This document shows positions 23,992 to 34,171 of a stretch of 64,000 nucleotides of DNA, piece after piece. The stretch spans positions 186,001 to 250,000 of the forward strand of contig NZ_FONG01000010.1 of NCBI RefSeq assembly GCF_900112845.1, in the 5' to 3' direction. Numbering within the stretch: position 1 is the first letter of the stretch; the number at the start of each line of letters is the position of its first letter. The DNA is from Actinacidiphila alni (GTDB lineage Bacteria; Actinomycetota; Actinomycetes; Streptomycetales; Streptomycetaceae). The position numbers were made by a program, and so were the translations under genes. Under the pieces are notes generated by a model. The model did not search any database. It was not told where the DNA came from and was given only the letters and a program-made list of their open reading frames with translations.

Positions 23992-25077
23992 CTACTGAAT
24001 GCCGGCGTCCTTGCACGCCTGGGCGAACTCGACCGTGCAGATCTGCGTGATCGTGTACATCTCGTCCTTGATGACCGTGTCCTTGATGTTGGTCTTGGTG
24101 ACCGAGACGGCGTCCAGCAGCTTCGCCGGTATGTCCTGGCCGGAGCCGCTCTTCGCGACACCGTCCGCGACCGACTTGAAGTCCTTGCCGTTGAGCAGGT
24201 CGACGGCGATCTCCGCGGTCGCGTCCGCCTCCGGCTTGTACGCCTTGTAGACGGTGCTGGACTGAGTGCCCGCCAGAATCCGCTGGACGGCGGCGAGTTC
24301 GGCGTCCTGGCCGGTGAGCGGCGGGTTGATGCCGGCGCCCTTGAGGGCGGTGGCGATACCGCCGGCCATGCCGTCGTTGGCGGAGTAGACACCGGCGATG
24401 TTCTTTGCGCCGAGGGAGGTGATCGCCGCGGTGACCTTCTGGTTGGCGACGGTGTCCTTCCACAGACCCGACTGCTCGTAGGCGATGTTCACCTTGCCGT
24501 CGAGGATCTTGTGGGCGCCTTCCTTGAAAGAGGCGGCGTTCGGGTCGGCCGGGTCCCCATTGATCATGACGATCTTCGAGGAGGGCACGGCCTTGGGCCC
24601 CATGGCGTCCAGCAGCGCCTGGCCCTGGAGTTCGCCGACCTTCTCGTTGTCGTAGGAGACGTACGCCGAGACCGGGCCCTGCGCGAGGCGGTCGTACGCG
24701 ACGACCTTGATGCCCTTGTCGACTGCCGCCTGGACCGAGGACCGGATGCCCACCGAGTCCTGCGCGTCCAGGATCAGCACCTTGACGCCCTTGGCGATCA
24801 TGCTGCTGACCTGCTGCGCCTGCTTCTGCGGGTCGGCCGCCGCATTGTCATAGCTGACGGTGCAGTCCGCGCACAGCTCCTTGATCTTCGCCTCGATCAG
24901 GGGTCGGTCGAATTTCGCGTACCGGGTCGTCACGGTGTCGGGCAGCAGCAGACCGATCGACTTGTCCTTGTTGCCGCCGCCGGACTTGCTGTCATCGGTC
25001 TTGCCGCACGCGGCCATGGTCAGCGCGAGCGAAACGGCGGCGGTCCCGACGACGAGCCGTCGCGTCATTGCCTTCAT
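23992..25077 (-). CDS. Sugar ABC transporter substrate-binding lipoprotein (xylose XylF-like)
   Basis: A 361-residue lipoprotein: basic start, hydrophobic core and lipobox LTMAAC with Cys at ~24, then a Gly/Asp/Lys linker. The mature part is a type I periplasmic-binding fold: IGLLLPDTVTTRYAKFDRPLIEAKIKEL, DNAAADPQKQAQQVSSMIAKGVKVLILDAQD, KGIKVVAYDRLAQGPVSAYVSYDN, IVMINGDPADPNA, GVYSANDGMAGGIATAL and LTGQDAELAAVQRILAGTQSSTVYK. This pattern matches D-xylose-binding proteins. GGGAGGGG lies 9 nt before ATG 25077. No ATPase or permease gene adjoins it: a terminator is immediately downstream and a DUF1206 gene is upstream. Confidence 0.9.
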   Translation of the reverse strand: MKAMTRRLVVGTAAVSLALTMAACGKTDDSKSGGGNKDKSIGLLLPDTVTTRYAKFDRPLIEAKIKELCADCTVSYDNAAADPQKQAQQVSSMIAKGVKVLILDAQDSVGIRSSVQAAVDKGIKVVAYDRLAQGPVSAYVSYDNEKVGELQGQALLDAMGPKAVPSSKIVMINGDPADPNAASFKEGAHKILDGKVNIAYEQSGLWKDTVANQKVTAAITSLGAKNIAGVYSANDGMAGGIATALKGAGINPPLTGQDAELAAVQRILAGTQSSTVYKAYKPEADATAEIAVDLLNGKDFKSVADGVAKSGSGQDIPAKLLDAVSVTKTNIKDTVIKDEMYTITQICTVEFAQACKDAGIQ

Positions 25078-25330
25078 GCGCGGGTGCCCCTCCCTGACTG
25101 GGCCGCTACACCGCGACCCGAGTGCGGGAGAGTCAACTCGTGTGACGCTCCGTACGTCAAGAAGTAAACATCGGATCGATCTGTTGAATCGATATCAGGC
25201 CGCGCCTGCGTCGCCCCACGAGTTATCGCCTACAACAAATGAATTCCAACTCGGTCATGTCAGGCATTGCGCCTTCATCGGTGAGATCCGCGCATTTCCG
25301 TGCGCCGCCGCCGAGCCGTCCGCCGAGCCG

Positions 25331-26047
25331 TCAGAGACGACGCCAGCGGGCGGAGGCGAAGGAGAAGACGCCGACACCGGAGAAGATCGCGCCCCGCGCG
25401 AGGCCGCCCGCGGCGCCGGAGGCGGTAACGGCGGTCCGGGTGCGCCGGCCCATCCGCCCGGTCTCCAGCTTCTTCAGGAACTTGCGCCGGGCCGCGCGGA
25501 TCGCGAGGACGACACCCACGACGATGATCACGCAGCCCGCGATGCCCACCAGCCAGCGCCCGCCGGGCAGTTTCAGGGCCGACGCCGTCCAGTCCTTGGA
25601 CTTCCGGTCGCTGCCGTCGGAACCGCCCGATCCCGCGGCGTAGGTCGCGGTGCCCCAGCAGACGAAGCCGTAGAAGACCGCGCGGCCGGCGTTCATCAGC
25701 CGCGATCCGGCCTCCTTCGTCCCGTCCTTGCCGCTCGTGCTCGCGTCCCCCGCGCCGATCACGGCCTGGGCGCCGCGCCACAGCGTCATGCAGGCGAAGC
25801 CCGCGGCCAGCACCCAGAGCAGGACGTGGCCGAAGGGCTGCGCCGCGATCTGGTGGAGTGCGCCCTGCCGGTCGGCCTGGTGTCCGCCGTCGCCCAGTGC
25901 GACCTGGACCGCGAGGACTCCGACGAGGACATAGACGACGCCCCGCGCGGTGTAGCCGGCGCGGCCCGCCGAGGTCAGCGCGTCCCGCCGGGACCGCTTT
26001 CCCGCCCCGCGGCCCGACCACCGGCCGCCTCGCACTGATGACGCCAT
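25331..26047 (-). CDS. DUF1206-family membrane protein with shortened third repeat
   Basis: A 238-residue membrane protein. DUF1206 proteins carry three copies of a two-helix unit. Copy 1 (~27-100) begins AGRAGYTARGVVYVLVGVLA and is complete. Copy 2 (~117-190) begins LMNAGRAVFYGFVCWG and is complete. Copy 3 begins ASGAAGGLARGAIFSGVGV (~209-227) but jumps straight to FSFASARWRRL, which is how the second helix of the last unit normally ends. About one loop and most of a helix pair are therefore missing, with the frame kept. ATG 26047 has GGAGG upstream. It may be non-functional or a genuine five-helix variant; the function of the family is unknown. Confidence 0.8.
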   Translation of the reverse strand: MASSVRGGRWSGRGAGKRSRRDALTSAGRAGYTARGVVYVLVGVLAVQVALGDGGHQADRQGALHQIAAQPFGHVLLWVLAAGFACMTLWRGAQAVIGAGDASTSGKDGTKEAGSRLMNAGRAVFYGFVCWGTATYAAGSGGSDGSDRKSKDWTASALKLPGGRWLVGIAGCVIIVVGVVLAIRAARRKFLKKLETGRMGRRTRTAVTASGAAGGLARGAIFSGVGVFSFASARWRRL

Positions 26048-26429
26048 GACGTCCCCGCCTCCCCACTTCCCGAGTGCCGTCAGGCGCGGGGCGCGCCTCC
26101 GGGACGGTCGTCTGCCCCGCCACGCACCGACGGCTCCGGGCACCTCACGGGCTCTCGCGCAGACACTTGCGCGGGCTCTCGCGCGGGCACTTGCGAGGTG
26201 TCTCACGAATATGCGCGCACACGAATGCGGCCCGTTTATCGAACGGCGCCGGAAGTGGCCGGCGACACGCGTATTCCCCTGCCCGCACCGCGTGTTACAC
26301 AAAGCGTCATCGCGTGAAATCCGGAATTCACACGCAGGCAAGTTTCAGCTGGTCCCATCGCGGCTAATCCGCTGGTCAACAGGCTTTTTCGACGTCCCGC
26401 AACTGCGGGACCTGCGATGGGTGCGCGTC
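26048..26429. other. Intergenic region (382 bp), probable promoter area of the glycosyltransferase gene
   Basis: No gene is supported here. The left part holds the DUF1206 5' region and a 24-bp tandem repeat. From about 26205 to 26400 the sequence is markedly richer in A+T than its neighbours (for example around TTATCGAACGG, GTTACACAAAGCG and TCAACAGGCTTTTTCGAC), as expected for a promoter or a transferred segment. I could not settle on a clear -35/-10 pair. Confidence 0.5.
26149..26196. repeat. 24-bp imperfect tandem repeat, two copies
   Basis: Copies 26149-26172 and 26173-26196 share GGGCTCTCGCGC, then ..GCACTTGCG or ..ACACTTGCG, with three mismatches. It lies between the divergent DUF1206 and glycosyltransferase genes, a plausible place for paired regulator sites. 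Confidence 0.65.
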
Positions 26430-27668
26430 ATGAACGAACTGCGTGTGCTGTCGATCTACGAAGGTTTCTTTTCCGGCGGTGCGAGGATTCTGCACAGCGA
26501 CGTCGTCCGCGGTCTCGGTGGCGGCACACAACGGCATGCGGTGCTCAGCATCGAGGGCGAGATGCACCGCGAGGCGACGCGGCAGCCGATGTCCGAGGAC
26601 GCCTGCTACCGGGCGCTGACGGCGGCCGGCGTGCCGGTGTCCGCGCTCCGCCCCGGCGGCGGGCCCGGCGCTTCCGCGGCCTTCACCCGCCGCGAACTGG
26701 CGGCCACCGCCAGGGCGACGGCGGCGGCCGATGTGATCCTGTCGCTCAAGGAACAGCCGCTCGCGCTGCTCAATCAGGCCGGTCTGCCGTACCGGCCGGT
26801 GGTGGTGTGCCTGCACAGGTCGGATCCGGAGAATCAGGGCCCGGCATTGGACGCGCTGCGCGCCGCGGTGGCCTCGGGCCGGGTGCGGGCCTGCGTGTGC
26901 TGTGCGGAATCGACCAGGGCCGCGTATGTGGCGGCGGGGATCCCGGCGGAGCTGACGCACGTCATTCCCAACGGCGTCGATCTGCTGCGCTTCCGTCCGG
27001 ACGCCGACGCGCGTGCCGCGGTCCGCGCCTCGCTGGGGATCCCGGCCGCCGCGCCTGTCACGGTCTTCGCGGCCCGCTACGCCGGGATGAAGAATGTGCC
27101 GCTGTTCCTGCGCGCGGCCAGGATCTTCCTCGACCGTGATCCGGACGCGCGCGTCCTGATGTGCGGCGCCGGGATGACCGCGGCCAATCCGGAGCTGGCG
27201 GCGGATCTCTCGGCCGCCTTCGCCGGCGCGCCCGGCCTGCTGCGGCGGCTGTCGCTGCTGGGGGTGCGGCACGACATGGAGGCGGTGTACGCGGCGGCCG
27301 ACGTGGTGGCGCTGACCTCGTCCTCGGGCGAGGCGGCGCCGCTGTGCCTGATCGAGGGCATGATGTGCGGCGCGGTGCCGGTGGCCACCGATGTGGGCGA
27401 CTGCGCCGACCTGGTCGCGGGCCACGGCTTCCTCACCCCGGCCGAGCCCGGGCCGATCGCGCTGGCCTGGTCGCGGGCGGCGGCCCGCGCCGCCGACTTC
27501 GCGCCCGCCCTGGCCGCCGCCCGCGAGCGGTTCAGCCAGACCCGGATGATCGCCGCGTACGGAGCGGTGATCGAGCAGGTGCACCGGGACGCGGCGCGTC
27601 CGGCCCGCCCCGCCCGCGGCGGCAGGACGCGCGGCCGCGGTACGGCGCCGGCCCGCCACCCCGCCTGA
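26430..27668 (+). CDS. Glycosyltransferase family 4 protein
   Basis: A 412-residue GT-B fold enzyme. The N-terminal acceptor half has VLSIYEGFFSGGARILHSDVVRGLG (the Gly-rich loop), DVILSLKEQPLALLN and PVVVCLHRSDPENQG. The C-terminal donor half has THVIPNGVDLLRFRPDADARAAVRASLGIP, FAARYAGMKNVPLFLRAARIF, VLMCGAG, and the nucleotide-sugar motif SSGEAAPLCLIEGMMCGAVPVATDVG (E-x7-E). It transfers a sugar to an unknown acceptor in the cytoplasm. ATG 26430 aligns with family N-termini; no clear ribosome site precedes it, and a GTG nine bases earlier is possible. The tail after ~385 is Arg/Ala-rich. Confidence 0.87.
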   Translation: MNELRVLSIYEGFFSGGARILHSDVVRGLGGGTQRHAVLSIEGEMHREATRQPMSEDACYRALTAAGVPVSALRPGGGPGASAAFTRRELAATARATAAADVILSLKEQPLALLNQAGLPYRPVVVCLHRSDPENQGPALDALRAAVASGRVRACVCCAESTRAAYVAAGIPAELTHVIPNGVDLLRFRPDADARAAVRASLGIPAAAPVTVFAARYAGMKNVPLFLRAARIFLDRDPDARVLMCGAGMTAANPELAADLSAAFAGAPGLLRRLSLLGVRHDMEAVYAAADVVALTSSSGEAAPLCLIEGMMCGAVPVATDVGDCADLVAGHGFLTPAEPGPIALAWSRAAARAADFAPALAAARERFSQTRMIAAYGAVIEQVHRDAARPARPARGGRTRGRGTAPARHPA

Positions 27669-27694
27669 GCCCGTGCCTGTGCCTGTGCCCGCGG

Positions 27695-27719
27695 CGGGCG
27701 TCGTACGCGTCGGCGCCCG
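27695..27719. terminator. Possible terminator hairpin
   Basis: CGGGCGTCG (27695-27703) pairs with CGGCGCCCG (27711-27719) with one non-Watson-Crick position, around loop TACGCGT. It lies between the convergent glycosyltransferase and P1 peptidase genes. Confidence 0.4.
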
Positions 27720-27722
27720 CGG

Positions 27723-28853
27723 TCAGTCGGCGAAATACGCGTCGCGGTAGGAGAGGAAGACGCCGCCGGGTCCGTCCACCGACTCGGCGGTGAGGACGGC
27801 GTGCAGGACGGCCCGGGCGAGCACGTCGGCGCCGGCCGCGAGGACGGCGTTGACCGCTCCCGCTTCGATGTGCGCGCCGAACGCGGGATCGGTGTCGGTG
27901 GTGTCCGGCTCCGGCGGGACCAGCGGGCGGCGCCCGGTGGCCATGGCGAAGACGGTGTCGCCGTCGGAGAGGGAGTGGGCGGGGCGGACGGCGCGGGCGA
28001 GTCCGTCGTGCGCGGTGCCGGCCAGCTTCTGCGCCTGCGGCCGGGTCAGGGCCGCGTCGGTGGCGACCACGGCGAGCGTCGTGTTGAGGGGTCGCGTCCG
28101 CCGGGCCCGGCTTGCGGCGGACGCGTCCTCGATACGGCGCCGGGCCCGCTCCAGCCGGTCGGCGGGTACGGGCGGACCGTACGGGCCGAATTCGGCGGAC
28201 GGCCCGGGCGCGGCGCCCCACAGCGCTCCCGTGTCCGGGTCGACCACGGAACCGGCCGCGTTGACCACCGCGAGGGCGGCGACGGTCACGCCGGACTCCA
28301 GCACCGTACTGGCCGTCCCCACACCGCCCTTGAGACCGCCGGCCAGCGCGCCCGTACCGGCTCCGACGCATCCCTGCCCGACCGGCGCGCCCTCGGGGGT
28401 CGCCGCCGCGGCCCGTACGGCGGCGAGACCGATGTCGGGGCCCGGGCGCGCCGTCCACGAGCCGCCGCGGCCGAGGTCGAAAAGAGCCGCGGCGGGCACC
28501 ACAGGCACCACCTGTCCCGGGCCGCCGACCTGGAAGCCGCGGCCCTGCTCCTCGAGCCAGCCGACCACCCCGGACGCCGCGTCGAGCCCGAAGGCGCTGC
28601 CGCCGGTGAGCACCACCGCGTCGATGCGGGGCACGAGATTGCGCGGGTCGAGCGCGTCGGTCTCACGGGTGCCGGGGCCGCCGCCGCGGACGTCGACCGC
28701 GGTGACCGCGCCGCCCTCGGGTGCCAGCACGACCGTCGTGCCGCTGAGCCAGCCGTCGCCGGCGCGCTGGGCGTGCCCGACGCGCAGTCCGGCGACGTCG
28801 GTGAGTGCGTTGCGCGGTCCTGGCCGGGCGCCGGCCGCTTTGTCGCTGCTCAT
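27723..28853 (-). CDS. P1-family (DmpA/NylC-type) self-processing N-terminal nucleophile hydrolase
   Basis: A 376-residue protein of peptidase family S58/P1. It is made as a precursor that cuts itself before a Thr or Ser, which becomes the nucleophile. Here the likely site is Asn257-Thr258 in TRPLNTTLAVVATDAALT. Other landmarks: NALTDVAGLRVGHAQR, the GTTVVLAPEGG strand, VDVRGGGPGTRETDALDP, AVVLTGGSAFGLDAASGVVGWLEE, GCVGAGTGALAGGLKGGVGTAS and the C-terminal FAMATGRRPL. Members are aminopeptidases for D- or beta-amino acids or nylon-oligomer hydrolases. ATG 28853 begins the coding frame. It is a monocistronic unit between two hairpins. Confidence 0.9.
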   Translation of the reverse strand: MSSDKAAGARPGPRNALTDVAGLRVGHAQRAGDGWLSGTTVVLAPEGGAVTAVDVRGGGPGTRETDALDPRNLVPRIDAVVLTGGSAFGLDAASGVVGWLEEQGRGFQVGGPGQVVPVVPAAALFDLGRGGSWTARPGPDIGLAAVRAAAATPEGAPVGQGCVGAGTGALAGGLKGGVGTASTVLESGVTVAALAVVNAAGSVVDPDTGALWGAAPGPSAEFGPYGPPVPADRLERARRRIEDASAASRARRTRPLNTTLAVVATDAALTRPQAQKLAGTAHDGLARAVRPAHSLSDGDTVFAMATGRRPLVPPEPDTTDTDPAFGAHIEAGAVNAVLAAGADVLARAVLHAVLTAESVDGPGGVFLSYRDAYFAD

Positions 28854-28923
28854 GGGGTCTCCGTCCCGTCGGCACGATCATGCCCGCCGGCCGGACCCGG
28901 CGACAGCCGGGGACCCGTGGTGT

Positions 28924-28953
28924 GCTCCGGCGCGTGTCAGGTCGCGCCGGAGC
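28924..28953. terminator. Terminator of glgX (11-bp perfect stem)
   Basis: GCTCCGGCGCG (28924-28934) and CGCGCCGGAGC (28943-28953) with loop TGTCAGGT, about 80 nt past the glgX stop. It also lies upstream of the P1 peptidase gene on the same strand. Confidence 0.65.
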
Positions 28954-29034
28954 AAGGGGTATCCCATCAGACGGTCCATGGAAATTTCAATGCTTTCGCC
29001 GCAAAAAATGGACCGATCGACGAAACTCAGTGGC

Positions 29035-31239
<2,205 letters not shown>

Positions 31240-31385
31240 TCACTGACCCTCTCGGCGTTGCCGGGTGACGGACCACAATCCACCGTCTCCTACCCCCGTT
31301 GACCTCAGGCCATGGGTTCGGGAACGCCGGGCGAAGACCGTACGGTCCCGGGCGCGGGTTCCGGGCCCGCCGACGGCACGGCGAA

Positions 31386-31411
31386 GGCCGGGGCGGCGAG
31401 GCGCCCCGGCC
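31386..31411. terminator. Terminator of the DJ-1/DUF5709 operon
   Basis: GGCCGGGGCG (31386-31395) pairs perfectly with CGCCCCGGCC (31402-31411); the loop is 6 nt. It sits about 50 nt past the DUF5709 stop. Confidence 0.65.
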
Positions 31412-31459
31412 CTGGAGAAGTCGCGCACCGGCTGCCGCCGGCGCGCGTATCGGCTGCTG

Positions 31460-31984
31460 TCAGAGGTCGCCGTCCGGGTCGGCCTCCGGGTCGTCCACGA
31501 TGTGCACGGCGGCCTCCTCGGCGGACGCGGCGCCGCCGTCGATGCCGATGTCGTCGGCCACGCCGTCCTGTGTGGGACCCTTCACCCATTGGTCGGTGGC
31601 GGTCAGCCGGCCGGCGCGCCGGTCGCCGGCCTCCGGATCGAGCAACTCCCCGTCGGTGTCGGACTCGTCGCCGAGGCCGTCGCCGTCCGGGAGGAGCGGC
31701 GCGTCGGGCCGCTCGCGGGCGAGCCGCTCGTCCAGCGAGTCGCCCTCCTCCTGTTCCTCGGCGGTCGTCCCCGTGCCCTCGACGGCCAGTGGCCGCTCCG
31801 GCGGCGAATACCCCTCGTCGAGCACGTCCTCGACACCGCGGTCGTCGAGTGTGTCCTCGGGTTCCAGCGGCCCGGCGTCCTCGCGGATCTCGCTGTCGTC
31901 GGGCTGGTACACGTCGTCGCCCCTGCCGAAGTCGTCCATGTCGGACGCGTCGGCGCCGGAGCCGTCGGATCGGGGATCGGTCAT
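31460..31984 (-). CDS. DUF5709-family acidic protein
   Basis: A 174-residue very acidic, Gly/Asp/Glu-rich, probably disordered cytoplasmic protein. Family landmarks are DVYQPDDSEIREDAGPLEPEDTLDDRGVEDVLDEGYSPPERPL and the repeated SLDERLARERPD. The C-terminus is EEAAVHIVDDPE. The function is unknown; these proteins occur widely in Streptomyces. ATG 31984 overlaps the DJ-1/PfpI stop (ATGA), so the two are coupled. The frame continues upstream, but only as a shadow of the overlapping gene. Confidence 0.85.
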   Translation of the reverse strand: MTDPRSDGSGADASDMDDFGRGDDVYQPDDSEIREDAGPLEPEDTLDDRGVEDVLDEGYSPPERPLAVEGTGTTAEEQEEGDSLDERLARERPDAPLLPDGDGLGDESDTDGELLDPEAGDRRAGRLTATDQWVKGPTQDGVADDIGIDGGAASAEEAAVHIVDDPEADPDGDL

Positions 31985-32526
31985 GTGCTCACTCCGAATT
32001 CGTGCAGCAGCGTCTTGCCGAACGCCGTCAGGTCGTCCGGCTTGCGGCTGGTGATCAGGGTGCTGGGGGCGGCGCGGCAGACCACGACCTCCTCGTCCAC
32101 CCAGGTGCCGCCGGCATTGCGCACATCGGTGCGCAGGCTGGGCCACGAGGTGAGGGTGCGGCCGCGGACGACATCCGCCTCGATCAGCGTCCACGGCGCG
32201 TGACAGATCGCCGCCACCGGCTTGCCCGCGTCGAAGAAGCCGCGGACGAAAGCGACCGCGCCCGGGTCCGTACGCAGGAAGTCGGGGTTCGCGACGCCGC
32301 CCGGCAGGACCAGCGCGTCGAAGTCGGCGGCGGAGGTCTGCGCCGTGGTGACGTCCACCGGGAAGGTGTCGGCCTTGTCCAGGTGGTCGAACGCCTGGAC
32401 GGTGCCTTCCGCCGTGGACACCAGGCGCGGGGTCTGTCCCGCCGCGACGAGCGCCTCCCAGGGCGAGGTCAGTTCGATCTGCTCGACACCTTCGGGCGCC
32501 ACCAGAAACGCGGTGCGCACGGACAT
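31981..32526 (-). CDS. DJ-1/PfpI-family (type 1 glutamine amidotransferase-like) protein
   Basis: A 181-residue single-domain protein. The fold starts RTAFLVAPEGVEQIELTSPWEALVAAG. The nucleophile elbow is VAAICHAPWTLIEADVVRGRTLTSWPSLRTD, with Cys ~109 followed by His as in PfpI/YhbO proteins; FDALVLPGG is also typical. Relatives act as deglycases, proteases or stress chaperones, and the true reaction is disputed. I prefer ATG 32526 because GGAAGG is 5 nt upstream; a GTG one codon earlier is too close to it. It is the first gene of a two-gene operon with the DUF5709 protein. Confidence 0.9.
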   Translation of the reverse strand: MSVRTAFLVAPEGVEQIELTSPWEALVAAGQTPRLVSTAEGTVQAFDHLDKADTFPVDVTTAQTSAADFDALVLPGGVANPDFLRTDPGAVAFVRGFFDAGKPVAAICHAPWTLIEADVVRGRTLTSWPSLRTDVRNAGGTWVDEEVVVCRAAPSTLITSRKPDDLTAFGKTLLHEFGVST

Positions 32527-32580
32527 CACGACCTTCCTTTTCGCGGGTTTCGCTCTCGGCTGCCGCCTACCCGTATCGCG

Positions 32581-32602
32581 CCGGCCGATGCGGATCGGCC
32601 GG
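32581..32602. terminator. Terminator of the M20 peptidase/YfcC operon
   Basis: CCGGCCGAT (32581-32589) pairs with ATCGGCCGG (32594-32602), 4-nt loop, 22 nt past the transporter stop on the minus strand. Confidence 0.6.
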
Positions 32603-32623
32603 ACAGGGCGGGCGCCGGGCGGA

Positions 32624-34171
32624 TCATGTGATGACGGCGCCGACCGCGACGAAGCCGCAGATCAGGACGAAGAGCGCCACCAGCAGCGGCCAGATGAAGC
32701 GCAGGTACTGGTCGTAGCGGACCTTCGCCAGCGCGACACCACCAATGGTGACGGCGGTGGTCGGCACCCACAGGTTCATCCATCCGCTGGCGGCCTGCCA
32801 GGCGGTGACGACGACCGAGCGGGAGACACCGGCGAAGTCGGCCAGCGGCGCGAGGATCGGCATCGCGAGGGTCGCGTGTCCCGAGGTGGAGGGGATCAGG
32901 AAGGCCAGCGGCAGATTCACCAGGAAGACGATGAGGCCGAAGACCGCGTTGGAGGTGCCGGAGACGACGCCTTCGATGGAGTGCAGCACGGTGTCGGTGA
33001 CCCGCGAATTGTTCATGATGACGGTGACGCCGCGGGCCAGCACGATGACCAGCGCGGGCGAGATGAAGTCCGCCGCGCCCTGGATGATCGTCGAGCTGAG
33101 CTTCTGCTCGCCCATTCGGCCGACCAGGCCGATCAGCACGGCCGCCACGAGGAAGAGCGCCGCCAGCTCGGCGAAGGACCAGTCCAGCTCCCAGGCGTAC
33201 GGCGTGGCGTCCGCCTTGCCGGTCAGCGCGCTCGACCAGGGCACCACCGAGAAGATCATGAAGGCGAAGACCAGGCCGACGGCGACCAGCACGGCCTTGT
33301 GCAGTCCGGTCAGCTCCGGCGGTTCCTTGTCGCGGTCCGCGCCCTGTTCCCGGTCGCCGGGCAGGAAGCCGACGATGGAGCGGTCGGGGTTCTTCTGCAC
33401 GCGCTTGCCGTAGCGGACGACGTACGCGACGGTCACGGCCGTCAGCACGATCCACATCACGAAGCGCAGCACGATGCCGTCGCCGAGCGAGATGTCGGCC
33501 GCGGAGGAGGCGACGCCGGTGGCGAAGGGGTTGACGGTGGAGCAGAGCACACCGACTCCGGCGCCGAGGATGATCGCGCCGGTGGCGACCATCCGGTCGT
33601 AGCCGAGGGCGAGCATCAGCGGCACGATCAGGCCGTAGAAGCCCAGGGTCTCCTCGGCGAAGCCCTCGACCGTGCCGAGCACGGAGAAGACCACCATGAT
33701 GCCGATGATCAGCAGCGCCCCGCGGTCGCGCAGCGCGTGTGCCAGCCGGGCGATGCCGCGGTCCAGGGCGCCGGTGGCGAACACCACGGTGATGAAGGCG
33801 CCGATGGCGAGGACGAAGAGGAAGACGCCGGCGCTGCCGTACAGGTCACCGGAATTGTCGGGCGCGACGAAGCCGCTCTTGGTGTCCTGGATGCCGTAGA
33901 GGCCGTTGACCGGCGACAGGAACAGGTCCTTGAGGTGGTCGACGAAGCTCAGGCCGGACGAGACGCGGTGGTACGTGCCCTGGATCGGCGCGCCCGAGTC
34001 CTTGCGCTTGTACTCGCCGGACGGGATCAGGAAGGCCAGCGCCCACACCGCGAGGGTGACCAGGGCGAGGACGGTGAGGGCGCTGGGGAAGGTGAATTTG
34101 CGCTTCTTGGGCGGTGTCCCGCCCTGGTCGCCGCCGACCGCTTCGTCGGCCCGGGTCGAGCCGCCGCTCAC
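32624..34171 (-). CDS. YfcC-family transporter (DcuC-like basic amino acid/dipeptide or C4-dicarboxylate carrier)
   Basis: A 515-residue membrane protein with about 12-13 helices. Family features: the N-terminal FTFPSALTVLALVTLAVWALAFLIPSGEYKR; VFLFVLAIGAFITVVFATGALDRGIARL; LGTVEGFAEETLGFYGLIVPLMLALGYDRMV; GAGVGVLCSTVNPFATGVASSAADIS; and GLIVFLVNLPLAFLIPSTSGHATLAMPILAPLADFAGVSRSVVVTAWQAASGWMNLWVPTTAVTIGGVALAKV. The start is GTG 34171, overlapping the M20 peptidase stop as GTGA, with GGGGGAGG upstream. Coupling with a dipeptidase suggests import of peptides or amino acids that the peptidase handles; the substrate itself is inferred. Confidence 0.87.
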   Translation of the reverse strand: MSGGSTRADEAVGGDQGGTPPKKRKFTFPSALTVLALVTLAVWALAFLIPSGEYKRKDSGAPIQGTYHRVSSGLSFVDHLKDLFLSPVNGLYGIQDTKSGFVAPDNSGDLYGSAGVFLFVLAIGAFITVVFATGALDRGIARLAHALRDRGALLIIGIMVVFSVLGTVEGFAEETLGFYGLIVPLMLALGYDRMVATGAIILGAGVGVLCSTVNPFATGVASSAADISLGDGIVLRFVMWIVLTAVTVAYVVRYGKRVQKNPDRSIVGFLPGDREQGADRDKEPPELTGLHKAVLVAVGLVFAFMIFSVVPWSSALTGKADATPYAWELDWSFAELAALFLVAAVLIGLVGRMGEQKLSSTIIQGAADFISPALVIVLARGVTVIMNNSRVTDTVLHSIEGVVSGTSNAVFGLIVFLVNLPLAFLIPSTSGHATLAMPILAPLADFAGVSRSVVVTAWQAASGWMNLWVPTTAVTIGGVALAKVRYDQYLRFIWPLLVALFVLICGFVAVGAVIT

